This document shows positions 22,123 through 28,829 of a stretch of DNA of 28,829 bases, piece by piece. The notes below the pieces were generated by a model, which ran no database searches, was not told the DNA's origin, and saw only the letters and a list, made by a program, of their open reading frames with translations. Positions within the stretch are counted from its first letter, which is position 1, and each line of letters opens with the position of its first letter. The DNA lies in assembly GCA_964490725.1 (NCBI GenBank), contig CAZBDU010000068.1:1-28829 (forward strand), written 5' to 3'. Position numbers and translations under genes: made by a program. This DNA is from CAZBDU01 sp964490725. Lineage in GTDB: Bacteria > Spirochaetota > Spirochaetia > SZUA-6 > DRHE01.

Positions 22123-23493
22123 ATGGAGTCGTTGTTGCTGCCGGCGGTCGCGGTGGCGGCCATCATAGCGGTGGGCGCGCTGGTTCTGCTCATCCTGCGC
22201 CGCGGCTCGGCCACCACGAAAGACAAGCCCCGGGCCAGGCCCCTGCGCCACAAAGACAGGAACACGATCCTGCGGGACGCCAACCGCCGTCTGGCCCAGA
22301 ATCCTCGCGACCCGGAGGCCCTGGAGGCCCTGGCCCGGCTGCACTTCGAGGAACAGGATTGGGAGAAGGCCTTTCGTTCCTATCGAACTCTGGTGGCATT
22401 GTGCGCGAGCGTCCCCACGATCGACGAGTTCACCGTGACGCTTCGCTACGCGCAGAGCGCCCTGCAGCTGAAGAACTACAAGGAAGCGTACAAGAGCTTC
22501 GGAATCGCCCGCACCCTCAACGCGGAGAACTTCGAGGTCAACTACAACCTGGGTTTCCTGGAGTACGCCCAGAAGGCCTACCCCAAGGCGGCCTCCTACC
22601 TGAACAAGGCCCGCTCCATGAACCCGGACCACGCCTCCACCAACCGCTACCTGGGCCACAGCCTCTTCCACCTGCGCAAGTTCGCCGATGCGATCACCGC
22701 CCTGCGCAGGGCCCTGGACTTCGAGCCGGACGACAAACGGACGGTCTTCACCCTGGCCCAGTGCCACTTCGAGCTGGGCCAGTCGGAAACGGCCCTGAGA
22801 ATCTTCAGCTCCCTCAGGACCGACGCGGTTCTGGGGCCCCACGCCTGCCTGTATGCAGGAACCATCGGGGTGAACACGAAGCAGTACCAGAAGGCCATCA
22901 TGGACCTGGAGATCGGCCTGCGCCACGAGAAGCTGCCCCGGCCGGTCATGCTGGAGCTCAAGTACCGGCTGGCCTCGGCCCATCTCAAGAACTCGGACCT
23001 GGGCACGGCGGTGAAGATCTGGAACGAAATCGCGGACCTGCAGCCCGACTACAAGGACGTGCGGGCGCAGCTCACGAAGTACCAGGAGATCTCCAGCAAC
23101 CGCGACCTGCAGATCTTCCTCATGTCCTCCTCCTCCGAGTTCGTCACCCTGTGCCGCCGCATCGCCTCCCGCTACTTCGAGAAGGCCGCCACCAAGCTGG
23201 TGGACATCTCCCTCAGCAAGGCGGACTACGTGGACGTCCTGGCGGAGGTGAGCACCCCCAAGTGGGAGGAGATCGTGCTCTTCCGCTTCGTGCGTTCCAC
23301 CGAAACCATCGGCGAGCTGCTCCTGAGGGAGCTGTACGCCCGGATCAAGGACCTGAAGGCCGGCCGGGGCATCTGCCTCACCACCGGCACCTTCTCCGAC
23401 GAGGCCAGACGCTTCGTGGAAGCCCGGCTGATCGACCTGGTGGAGAAGGAGGACCTCATGAAGCTGTTCAAGAGGATAAGCGTCGCAGCATGA
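22123..23493 (+). CDS. Membrane-anchored TPR protein with a C-terminal Mrr-like (restriction-endonuclease-fold) domain
   Basis: The 456-residue protein starts with a transmembrane helix (about 3-25, LLLPAVAVAAIIAVGALVLLIL) and a basic stretch, so the bulk is probably cytoplasmic. Residues about 45-330 are successive TPR units (for example DPEALEALARLHFEEQDWEKAF, NYNLGFLEYAQKAYPKAASYL, NRYLGHSLFHLRKFADAI). The C-terminal 110 residues resemble an Mrr catalytic-type domain, ending in ICLTTGTFSDEARRFVEARLIDLVEKEDLM, the family's late strand-helix. The QxK catalytic motif is not apparent (FRFVR in its place), so nuclease activity is doubtful. An ATG at 22090 lies within the -35 box, favouring 22123. 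The stop overlaps the convergent rsmG end by 26 bases. Confidence 0.85.
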   Translation: MESLLLPAVAVAAIIAVGALVLLILRRGSATTKDKPRARPLRHKDRNTILRDANRRLAQNPRDPEALEALARLHFEEQDWEKAFRSYRTLVALCASVPTIDEFTVTLRYAQSALQLKNYKEAYKSFGIARTLNAENFEVNYNLGFLEYAQKAYPKAASYLNKARSMNPDHASTNRYLGHSLFHLRKFADAITALRRALDFEPDDKRTVFTLAQCHFELGQSETALRIFSSLRTDAVLGPHACLYAGTIGVNTKQYQKAIMDLEIGLRHEKLPRPVMLELKYRLASAHLKNSDLGTAVKIWNEIADLQPDYKDVRAQLTKYQEISSNRDLQIFLMSSSSEFVTLCRRIASRYFEKAATKLVDISLSKADYVDVLAEVSTPKWEEIVLFRFVRSTETIGELLLRELYARIKDLKAGRGICLTTGTFSDEARRFVEARLIDLVEKEDLMKLFKRISVAA

Positions 23494-24139
23494 CCAGGTG
23501 CCGCTCCTCCTCCAGGAACGGCACCTGCACCTCCGCCACCTCCACTGCCAGGGTCTCACCCGCCTGCCTGCCCAGCGAGGCCAGCTCCTCGTCCACCCGC
23601 TGCCGGCGGCCCTTGTAGGCCACGATGGTGCCGCCCGGCGCCAGGATGGCCAGAAGGCCGGGCAGCTCCCTGGCCAGCGGGGCGAAGGCTCGCAAGGTAA
23701 CCAGATCGAAGCGCCGGTCCAGCCCCGAAAGCTGGCGCTGCAGCACCTCTACGTTGGGGAGCCCCACAAGCAGCGCCGCGTTGCGCAGGAACGCGGCTCG
23801 CCTGGCCGAGCGCTCCACCAGGGTGAAGCGGGTCTCGGGGAGGAAGACCGCCAGGGGCAGGCCAGGGAACCCGGCACCGCTTCCCACGTCGGCCGCCGAG
23901 GCTCGCGGCTCCAGGGCGCGCAGCGCCCTCACCCCCGCCAGGGAGTCCAGCAGGTGGCGGCCCACCAGCTCCCGCGGGCCGGCCCTGACCAGGTTGTAGG
24001 CGCGGTTCCAGCGCTGGAGCTCCTCCAGATAGCGCTCCAGGAGCCGCTGCTCCCGCCCCCCCGCCGGCAGCCCCAGCATCCGCAGGCCCGCCTCCAGCAG
24101 GCCGCCGCCCGGCGCGGGCTTCTCCCCGGTCTCCTTCAT
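23468..24139 (-). CDS. rsmG: 16S rRNA (guanine-N7)-methyltransferase RsmG (GidB)
   Basis: The 223-residue enzyme methylates N7 of G527 (E. coli numbering) in 16S rRNA using S-adenosylmethionine. Visible family motifs are NLVRAGPRELVGRHLLDSL (about 50-68), the SAM-binding AADVGSGAGFPGLPLAV, LVERSARRAAFLRNAA, the FDLVTLRAFAPL strand, and PGGTIVAYKGR. The length is typical (about 205-240). The ATG at 24139 overlaps the mnmG stop in ATGA, so translation is coupled. The usual downstream parAB genes do not follow; a convergent TPR gene does, and its end overlaps this one. Confidence 0.95.
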   Translation of the reverse strand: MKETGEKPAPGGGLLEAGLRMLGLPAGGREQRLLERYLEELQRWNRAYNLVRAGPRELVGRHLLDSLAGVRALRALEPRASAADVGSGAGFPGLPLAVFLPETRFTLVERSARRAAFLRNAALLVGLPNVEVLQRQLSGLDRRFDLVTLRAFAPLARELPGLLAILAPGGTIVAYKGRRQRVDEELASLGRQAGETLAVEVAEVQVPFLEEERHLVMLRRLSS

Positions 24140-26001
24140 CGGCGCAGGTGCACCAGCAGCACGGCGAGGTCCGCTGCGCGCACGCCGGCGATCCGCGAAG
24201 CCTGTCCCAGGGAGATGGGCCGGATGACCTTCAGCCTGGACCGTGACTCCGCCGACAGGCCCGGGGTGCGATCGTAGTCGAACCCTTCGGGAATCGGCAG
24301 CTCCTCCATGGCGTGGAAGCGCTCCACCTGCCTCTGCTGGCGCCGGACGTAGCCGGCGTACTTCACGTCCAGCTCCACCTGCCGCCGCCACCCCCGGGGC
24401 AGCGCGGCCAGGGCCGGCTCCAGCCCCGCCAGCTCCTCGATGCTCACCTGCGGGTCCCGCAGCAGCTCTTCCAGGCTCTTGCCGCTCTGGCCGCCCGCCG
24501 CCGGCGGCCCCTCTCCCTCGCGCAGCCTCCGGCGGCGCAGCAGCTCCCTGGCCTCCGCGATGCCCCGGCGCTTGTCCAGGAAGCGCCGGTAGGCCTCCTC
24601 GGTCTGCAGGCCCACCGCATGGCCCTTCTCCAGCAGGCGCATGTCCGCGGTGTCGTGCCGCAGGGACAGCCTGTACTCGGCGCGGGAGGTGAACATCCGG
24701 TAGGGCTCCCCGGTGCCCAGAGTGACCAGGTCGTCGATCAGCACCCCAATGTAGGCCTCCGCTCTGGACAGCACCAGGGGCGGGGCTCCCTGCAGGCGCC
24801 GCGCCGCGTTGATGCCGGCCATGATCCCCTGCGCGGCGGCCTCTTCGTAGCCGGAGGTGCCGTTGGTCTGTCCGGCCACGAACAGCCCGCGGATGCGCTT
24901 GCTCTCCAGGGCGGGGGTGAGCTGGGTGGGCTCCAGGTAATCGTACTCCACCGCGTAGCCCGGCCGCACCACCTCCAGCCTCTCCAGGCCGGGAACCGTA
25001 CGCAGGAAGCGCTCCTGGACCTCCTCCGGCAGCGAAGAGGAGATGCCGTTCAGGTACACCTCCTCCGTGCCCAGCCCCTCCGGCTCCACGAACAGCTGGT
25101 GCCGCTCCCGGTCGGGGAAGCGCATCACCTTGTCCTCGATGGAGGGGCAGTAGCGTGGTCCCACGCCGACGATTCTCCCCGAGTACAGCGGGGAGAGGTG
25201 GATGTTCTCCCGGATGATCCTGTGCGTCTCCGGCGTGGTGTAGGTGATGTAGCAGGCCACCGACGGCCGCCGCAGGGGCTCGGAGCCCTCGCCTGCAAAG
25301 GAGAAGGGGAGCATCTCCGCCTCGCCCTCCTGAACCTCCATGCGCTCCGGCTGCAGGGAGGAACGCAGGGCCCGGGCGGGGGTCCCGGTCTTCAGACGCC
25401 CCACCTGGAAGCCGAGCTCCCGCAGGCGCCTGCCCAACCCGCAGGCGGCCGGCTCGCCCAGCCGCCCCGAGGAGGTGCTGTACTCGCCGATGAACACCCG
25501 CGCCTCCATGAAGGTGCCCGTGGTCAGCACCACCGCTGCGGCCCTGAGGGCCCGCCCGCGTTCGGTGACCACGCCGCGGATCTCCCCCCCGCCCGAGTCC
25601 AGGAGGAGATCCACCACCGTGTCCTGGAGAAGGGTCAGGTTCGGGCTGCCCTCCAGCGTGGCCTTGGCGAGCAGGCTGTACTGCGCCTTATCGGCCTGCG
25701 CCCGCGGCGCCTGAACGGCCGGGCCCTTGCTGCGGCCCAGGATGCGGAACTGGATCATGGTGCGATCGATGAGGCGGCCCATCTGGCCGCCCAGGGCGTC
25801 GATCTCCCGCACCAGGTTGCCCTTGGCCAGCCCGCCCACCGCCGGGTTGCAGGATAGCTTGCCGATGCAGTCCAGGTTCTGGGTGATCAGGAGGGTGGCG
25901 AAGCCCAGGGCGGCCAGCGCCGAGGCGGCCTCGATGCCCGCGTGCCCGCCCCCGATGACGATCGCCTGGAAGTCAGCCCCGCCCGTTCTGGCCGCTCCCA
26001 T
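24136..26001 (-). CDS. mnmG: tRNA uridine-34 5-carboxymethylaminomethyl modification enzyme MnmG (GidA)
   Basis: The 621-residue FAD enzyme works with MnmE to install the carboxymethylaminomethyl group on U34 of certain tRNAs. Signatures are IVIGGGHAGIEAA (FAD Rossmann motif), CNPAVGGLAKGNLVREIDALGG, GVGPRYCPSIEDKV, PGYAVEYDYLEPTQL and LFVAGQTNGTSGYEEAAAQG. The C-terminal helical MnmE-binding region contains VIRPISLGQASRIAGV. The length matches the family. The ATG at 26001 follows the mnmE stop by one base, with only a weak ribosome-binding site, so re-initiation from mnmE is likely. Confidence 0.97.
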   Translation of the reverse strand: MGAARTGGADFQAIVIGGGHAGIEAASALAALGFATLLITQNLDCIGKLSCNPAVGGLAKGNLVREIDALGGQMGRLIDRTMIQFRILGRSKGPAVQAPRAQADKAQYSLLAKATLEGSPNLTLLQDTVVDLLLDSGGGEIRGVVTERGRALRAAAVVLTTGTFMEARVFIGEYSTSSGRLGEPAACGLGRRLRELGFQVGRLKTGTPARALRSSLQPERMEVQEGEAEMLPFSFAGEGSEPLRRPSVACYITYTTPETHRIIRENIHLSPLYSGRIVGVGPRYCPSIEDKVMRFPDRERHQLFVEPEGLGTEEVYLNGISSSLPEEVQERFLRTVPGLERLEVVRPGYAVEYDYLEPTQLTPALESKRIRGLFVAGQTNGTSGYEEAAAQGIMAGINAARRLQGAPPLVLSRAEAYIGVLIDDLVTLGTGEPYRMFTSRAEYRLSLRHDTADMRLLEKGHAVGLQTEEAYRRFLDKRRGIAEARELLRRRRLREGEGPPAAGGQSGKSLEELLRDPQVSIEELAGLEPALAALPRGWRRQVELDVKYAGYVRRQQRQVERFHAMEELPIPEGFDYDRTPGLSAESRSRLKVIRPISLGQASRIAGVRAADLAVLLVHLRR

Positions 26002-26002
26002 T

Positions 26003-27484
26003 CTACTTGCCCACGCAGAACTCGCTGAAGATGGAGGCCAGGATCTCCCGGGAGGTGACCTCCCCGGTGATCTCCCCCAGGGCGTCCAGGGCCTCCTTCA
26101 GGTCCACCGCCAGCGCGTCCAGTGGAAGCCCCGCCCCTGCGCCGCGGTGGAGCTCCTCCAGCGCGGCGGCCGCTCGCTCCAGCAGGCGCTTCTGCCGCAG
26201 AGAGTCGATGATCGGCCCCTCCGTTCCCACCGCCCCCATCCCCGCCGCGGCCCGCTCGCCGATGGCCTCCAGCAGCGCCGGCAGCCCCTCGCCGCTGGCC
26301 GCGGAGACGGGCAGCAGCTCCTGCGGGCAGGGGGAAACGGCCAGGTCGCAGCGGCTCCACAGCGCGATCAACCGGCCGCCCTCCCCGTGGGCCGCCAGGA
26401 ACTCCCGATCCGCTTCGCTCACCCCTGCCGCCGCGTCAACCAGGTAGAGGACCAGGTCGGCGGCGGCCACGATGGCGTCGGTGCGCCGCATGCCCTCCCC
26501 TTCGATCGAGCCGGCGCCTTCGATCGAGCCGGCGGCCCTCATGTCCCCGGAGACGGGGGCGGGAAGGGAGCGGTAGCCGGCGGTGTCGTAGAGCCGCACC
26601 GGGATTCCCTCCACCGACAGGGTCCCTTCCAGATAGTCCCGGGTGGTGCCGTGCACCTCCGAGACGATGGCCCGGTCCTCCCGCAGCAGGCGGTTGAAGA
26701 GGGTGGACTTGCCGGCGTTGGTCCTGCCCGCCAGCACCACCGCGATCCCCTCCTGGTACAGCCGGCCGGTCCGGTAGGTGGAAAGCAGGCGCGCCACCTC
26801 CTGGCGCAATGCCGGCAGCTCGGCGCCGAAGACCTCCTCCGGCACGTCCAGCTCCTCCTCCGGATAGTCCAGCCTCACCTCCACGGCGGCCATCAGGCGG
26901 GCAACCCCGGCCTTCAGGGCCTCGATCTCCCGCTCCACCGCCCCGGAGAGCCGGTTTAGGGCGATCGCCCGGGCCCGGTCGGTTCTGGCCTGGACGATCT
27001 CGTTCACGGCCTCCGCCTGGGTGAGGTCGAGCTTGCGGTTCAAGAAAGCCCGCAGGGTGAACTCCCCGGGTTCCGCCTGGCGGAAGCCCTGCCCCTGCAG
27101 CACCTCCAGCGCCCGGCGCAGGATCACCGGGTTGCCGTGCGTGAAGATCTCAGCGCTGTCCTCGCCGGTGTAGCTGCGCGGGGCGCGGTACACCGCCACC
27201 AGCACCTCGTCGATGCGCTGCCCGAAGGCGCGCTGCCCTGCGGAGCCTTCCCCTGCGGCGGGGTCCACCAGGTAGCCGCGGTGCAGCGTGTGCCCGGCGC
27301 CTCCGGCCAGCCCGCCGCCGGCACCGCTCTGGCCCGCCGCCCGCACCACCCGGGAGAGCAGCTTCAGGCAGCCCCGCCCGGAGACGCGCAGCACCGCCAG
27401 GGCGCTCCGGCCCCAGGGCGTGGCCGCCGCCGCGATGGGATCGGGATGGTACTGCCGGCCAGCAGGCCGGGAGGAGTCGCTCAT
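26003..27484 (-). CDS. mnmE: tRNA modification GTPase MnmE (TrmE)
   Basis: The 493-residue protein has an N-terminal folate-binding domain (DPIAAAATPWGRSALAVLRVSG), a helical domain and an inserted G domain with G1 GRTNAGKS (253-260), GTTRDYLEG (279-287) and DTAG (300-303). It ends in the invariant FSEFCVGK. It activates tRNA U34 modification with MnmG. Two oddities stand out. The G4 motif reads SRCD (377-380) instead of NKxD. About 16 extra residues follow DTAG, partly made of a tandem SIEG-type repeat. The ATG at 27484 has no Shine-Dalgarno but has a -10 box ending six bases away. Confidence 0.95.
   Translation of the reverse strand: MSDSSRPAGRQYHPDPIAAAATPWGRSALAVLRVSGRGCLKLLSRVVRAAGQSGAGGGLAGGAGHTLHRGYLVDPAAGEGSAGQRAFGQRIDEVLVAVYRAPRSYTGEDSAEIFTHGNPVILRRALEVLQGQGFRQAEPGEFTLRAFLNRKLDLTQAEAVNEIVQARTDRARAIALNRLSGAVEREIEALKAGVARLMAAVEVRLDYPEEELDVPEEVFGAELPALRQEVARLLSTYRTGRLYQEGIAVVLAGRTNAGKSTLFNRLLREDRAIVSEVHGTTRDYLEGTLSVEGIPVRLYDTAGYRSLPAPVSGDMRAAGSIEGAGSIEGEGMRRTDAIVAAADLVLYLVDAAAGVSEADREFLAAHGEGGRLIALWSRCDLAVSPCPQELLPVSAASGEGLPALLEAIGERAAAGMGAVGTEGPIIDSLRQKRLLERAAAALEELHRGAGAGLPLDALAVDLKEALDALGEITGEVTSREILASIFSEFCVGK
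26499..26534. repeat. 18-bp tandem duplication inside mnmE
   Basis: CCTTCGATCGAGCCGGCG occurs twice, head to tail (26499-26516 and 26517-26534). It encodes the repeated GAGSIE/GAGSIE-type segment after the DTAG motif of MnmE and is in frame. Confidence 0.9.
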
Positions 27485-27490
27485 GGGCAC

Positions 27491-27520
27491 AGAATACCGG
27501 CTATGGGAAGGCCGGTTCAA
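27491..27520 (-). promoter_or_regulatory. Promoter of mnmE-mnmG-rsmG, predicting a leaderless mRNA
   Basis: On the minus strand TTGAAC (27515-27520) and TATTCT (27491-27496) are 18 bases apart. Six bases separate the -10 box from the mnmE ATG, so the first transcribed base would be at or next to the start codon. No ribosome-binding site is present. Confidence 0.5.
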
Positions 27521-27587
27521 TACGGGCCGCACTTTCCCGCGCGCGCCCTTTGGGAGTATCCTCTCATTGAGGATTGAGGAGGAGCCG

Positions 27588-28031
27588 GTGAGCGACACCG
27601 ACATCGATTTCATGGATCCCCAGGCCGCACGGGAGTACGTGCTGGCCTTCATCACCACCCTGAAGAGGACGCAGAAGGAACGAGGCATCACCGAGGAGGA
27701 GCTTCATCTCTGGGAGGGAAGGGTGAAGCTGGCCGAAAGCCGCGGGGAGCCCATTCTGAAGCGCGGAGCCGAGCAGCGGGTGGCCGAGCTGAAAGCCAAA
27801 GAGCATCGTCTGCTCCTGGAGGAGAGCCAGCTTCTGCGCCAGGTGGACGTGCTGAAGGAGAAGCTCCAGAGCATCCGCATCCGTGGCTCCCTGCGGGTGG
27901 ACGTGGACCGGGCGCTGGCGCAGCTGCAGATGCTCGCCGGCGAGCCGGACCGGCTGGAGGAGCAGCTTCGCGGCGAGGCCGCCTCCCAGCAGCTGGAAGA
28001 GCTGAAGCGCAAGATGGGCCGTGAGCACTGA
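27588..28031 (+). CDS. Hypothetical coiled-coil protein
   Basis: The 147-residue product is highly charged and mainly helical. Residues about 60-110 (VAELKAKEHRLLLEESQLLRQVDVLKEKL) show heptad-like spacing of Leu and Val, consistent with a coiled coil, and a second helix ends in LEELKRKMGREH. There is no signal peptide or membrane segment. I do not recognise the family. GTG 27588 is chosen because AGGAGG lies at ideal spacing and no other start has comparable support. It overlaps the following phosphodiesterase gene by 11 bases, suggesting co-translation, and is divergent from mnmE. Confidence 0.75.
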   Translation: MSDTDIDFMDPQAAREYVLAFITTLKRTQKERGITEEELHLWEGRVKLAESRGEPILKRGAEQRVAELKAKEHRLLLEESQLLRQVDVLKEKLQSIRIRGSLRVDVDRALAQLQMLAGEPDRLEEQLRGEAASQQLEELKRKMGREH

Positions 28032-28809
28032 CGGGCCTTTCGGCTCCGCCGGGCCGCTCCTGCTGTTCGGCCACAGAGGCTACTCCGCCATCGCCCCGGA
28101 GAACACCCTGGCGGCCTTCCAGGCGCTCCTGGACCACGACGTCCCCGGCGCGGAGCTGGACGTGCACCTGTCCGCCGACGGAATCCCGGTGGTGATCCAC
28201 GATTCCTCCCTGCAGCGGGTTACCGGCCATGCGGCGGCCGTGGAGGACTCCCCGGTGGACGCCATCCGTTCCCTGGAGGCGGGGTCCTGGTTCGGCGCAG
28301 CCTTCGCGGGCCAGAGGATCCCGCTGCTGGAGGAGGTGTTCGCGCTTCTGGGCCGCAGGGTCTACTACGACATCGAGCTGAAGTGGCGCAGCCGTCGCAC
28401 CGGAGCCCTGGAGCGGGCCGTGCTGGCCTGCATCCACCGGCATGGGCTGCGGGACCGCTGCCTGCTGTCGTCGTTCAACTTCTACTGCCTGCGGGAGGTC
28501 AGGCGCCTGGACCGCGGCATCCCCACGGCCCTGATCTATTCGCGCCACCGGGAGGTACCGCCGCTGCTGCGCCACGGTGAGGGACGGCTGTTCTGCCGCA
28601 CCGATTTCCTCAAGCCCCACCACCGGCAGGTGCACGCACTGAGCCGGATCTTCTTCTCCGGGCTGCTGGGCTCGCCGCTCATACCCTGGACCGTGGAGGA
28701 CGCCGGGGAGGCCCGCAGGCTGGTGGCCCTGGGCGTGCGGGGCCTCATCTCCAACGATCCCGGGAAGCTGCGGCCGGCGCTGGCCGGGGCGGAGCCGCCG
28801 GGACGCTGA
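28021..28809 (+). CDS. Glycerophosphodiester phosphodiesterase family protein
   Basis: The 262-residue protein has the GDPD TIM-barrel motifs: FGHRGYSAIAPENT at the N terminus (catalytic His-Arg and Glu-Asn), AELDVHLSADGIPVVIHD (metal-binding Glu and Asp plus the second catalytic His), DIELK and LSSFNFYCL mid-protein, and PWTVEDAGEARRLVALGVRGLISNDPGKL near the end. Such enzymes hydrolyse deacylated phospholipids to glycerol-3-phosphate and an alcohol. No signal peptide is present, so it is probably cytoplasmic (UgpQ-like). The GTG start at 28021 lies inside the coiled-coil gene, with only a weak ribosome-binding site, consistent with coupling to that gene. The stop is 20 bases from the window end. 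Confidence 0.93.
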   Translation: MSTDGPFGSAGPLLLFGHRGYSAIAPENTLAAFQALLDHDVPGAELDVHLSADGIPVVIHDSSLQRVTGHAAAVEDSPVDAIRSLEAGSWFGAAFAGQRIPLLEEVFALLGRRVYYDIELKWRSRRTGALERAVLACIHRHGLRDRCLLSSFNFYCLREVRRLDRGIPTALIYSRHREVPPLLRHGEGRLFCRTDFLKPHHRQVHALSRIFFSGLLGSPLIPWTVEDAGEARRLVALGVRGLISNDPGKLRPALAGAEPPGR

Positions 28810-28829
28810 AGCGGCCCCGCCGGCGCGGC

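Noticed and set aside
1..28829. tRNA, rRNA, CRISPR arrays, insertion sequences or phage genes
   Set aside because: I looked for tRNA-like cloverleaf ends, regularly spaced repeats and transposase or integrase motifs and saw none.

Overview
This is a GC-rich bacterial window. Several traits point to a spirochaete, probably an anaerobic or fermentative free-living one. The solute-binding proteins have the short Ala/Gly/Glu-rich post-signal segment (AGGSAEG, FAGGQTEG) often seen in spirochaete receptors. There is an hflK-hflC pair, a ComFB-domain protein, a membrane-anchored TPR protein with an Mrr-like tail, and the order mnmE-mnmG-rsmG. The taxonomic call is inference; no rRNA or tRNA gene is present to confirm it.

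Region 1 (97-15999, minus strand) is one long co-directional catabolic cluster of 13 genes, with gaps from -4 to about 110 bases. In transcription order it encodes: an orphan TAXI-type TRAP receptor; a FadR-type GntR regulator; an M20 amidohydrolase; a dihydroorotase/hydantoinase-like cyclic amidohydrolase; a fused TRAP permease and its TAXI receptor; a class II aldolase; a four-cluster ferredoxin; a tungsten aldehyde:ferredoxin oxidoreductase (AOR); a second TAXI receptor and fused TRAP permease; and a fumarate-reductase-like flavoprotein with a very small 2Fe-2S partner. A TTGACA promoter at its head overlaps a perfect GTATAC-T-GTATAC palindrome, the likely operator for the GntR protein. Strong stem-loops follow each of the three receptor genes and the amidohydrolase gene. 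The set reads as uptake of organic acids or amides, hydrolysis and C-C cleavage, then oxidation of an aldehyde by AOR, with an FAD reductase as a possible electron sink. The substrate is unknown.

Region 2 (16124-18920) holds a second, canonical M20 (CPG2-like) peptidase on the minus strand, a divergent MoaD/ThiS-like sulfur carrier on the plus strand (relevant because AOR needs a tungstopterin cofactor), and a UroD/MtaA-type methyltransferase-like protein on the minus strand.

Region 3 (18921-28829) is mostly housekeeping. It contains hflK-hflC with a good promoter and terminator; a ComFB-plus-beta-sandwich protein; a TPR/Mrr-like membrane protein; the tRNA-modification operon mnmE-mnmG-rsmG on the minus strand; and a divergent coiled-coil protein gene overlapping a glycerophosphodiester phosphodiesterase gene. 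MnmE has an altered G4 motif and a repeat-derived insertion after DTAG. Both mnmE and the TPR gene look leaderless.
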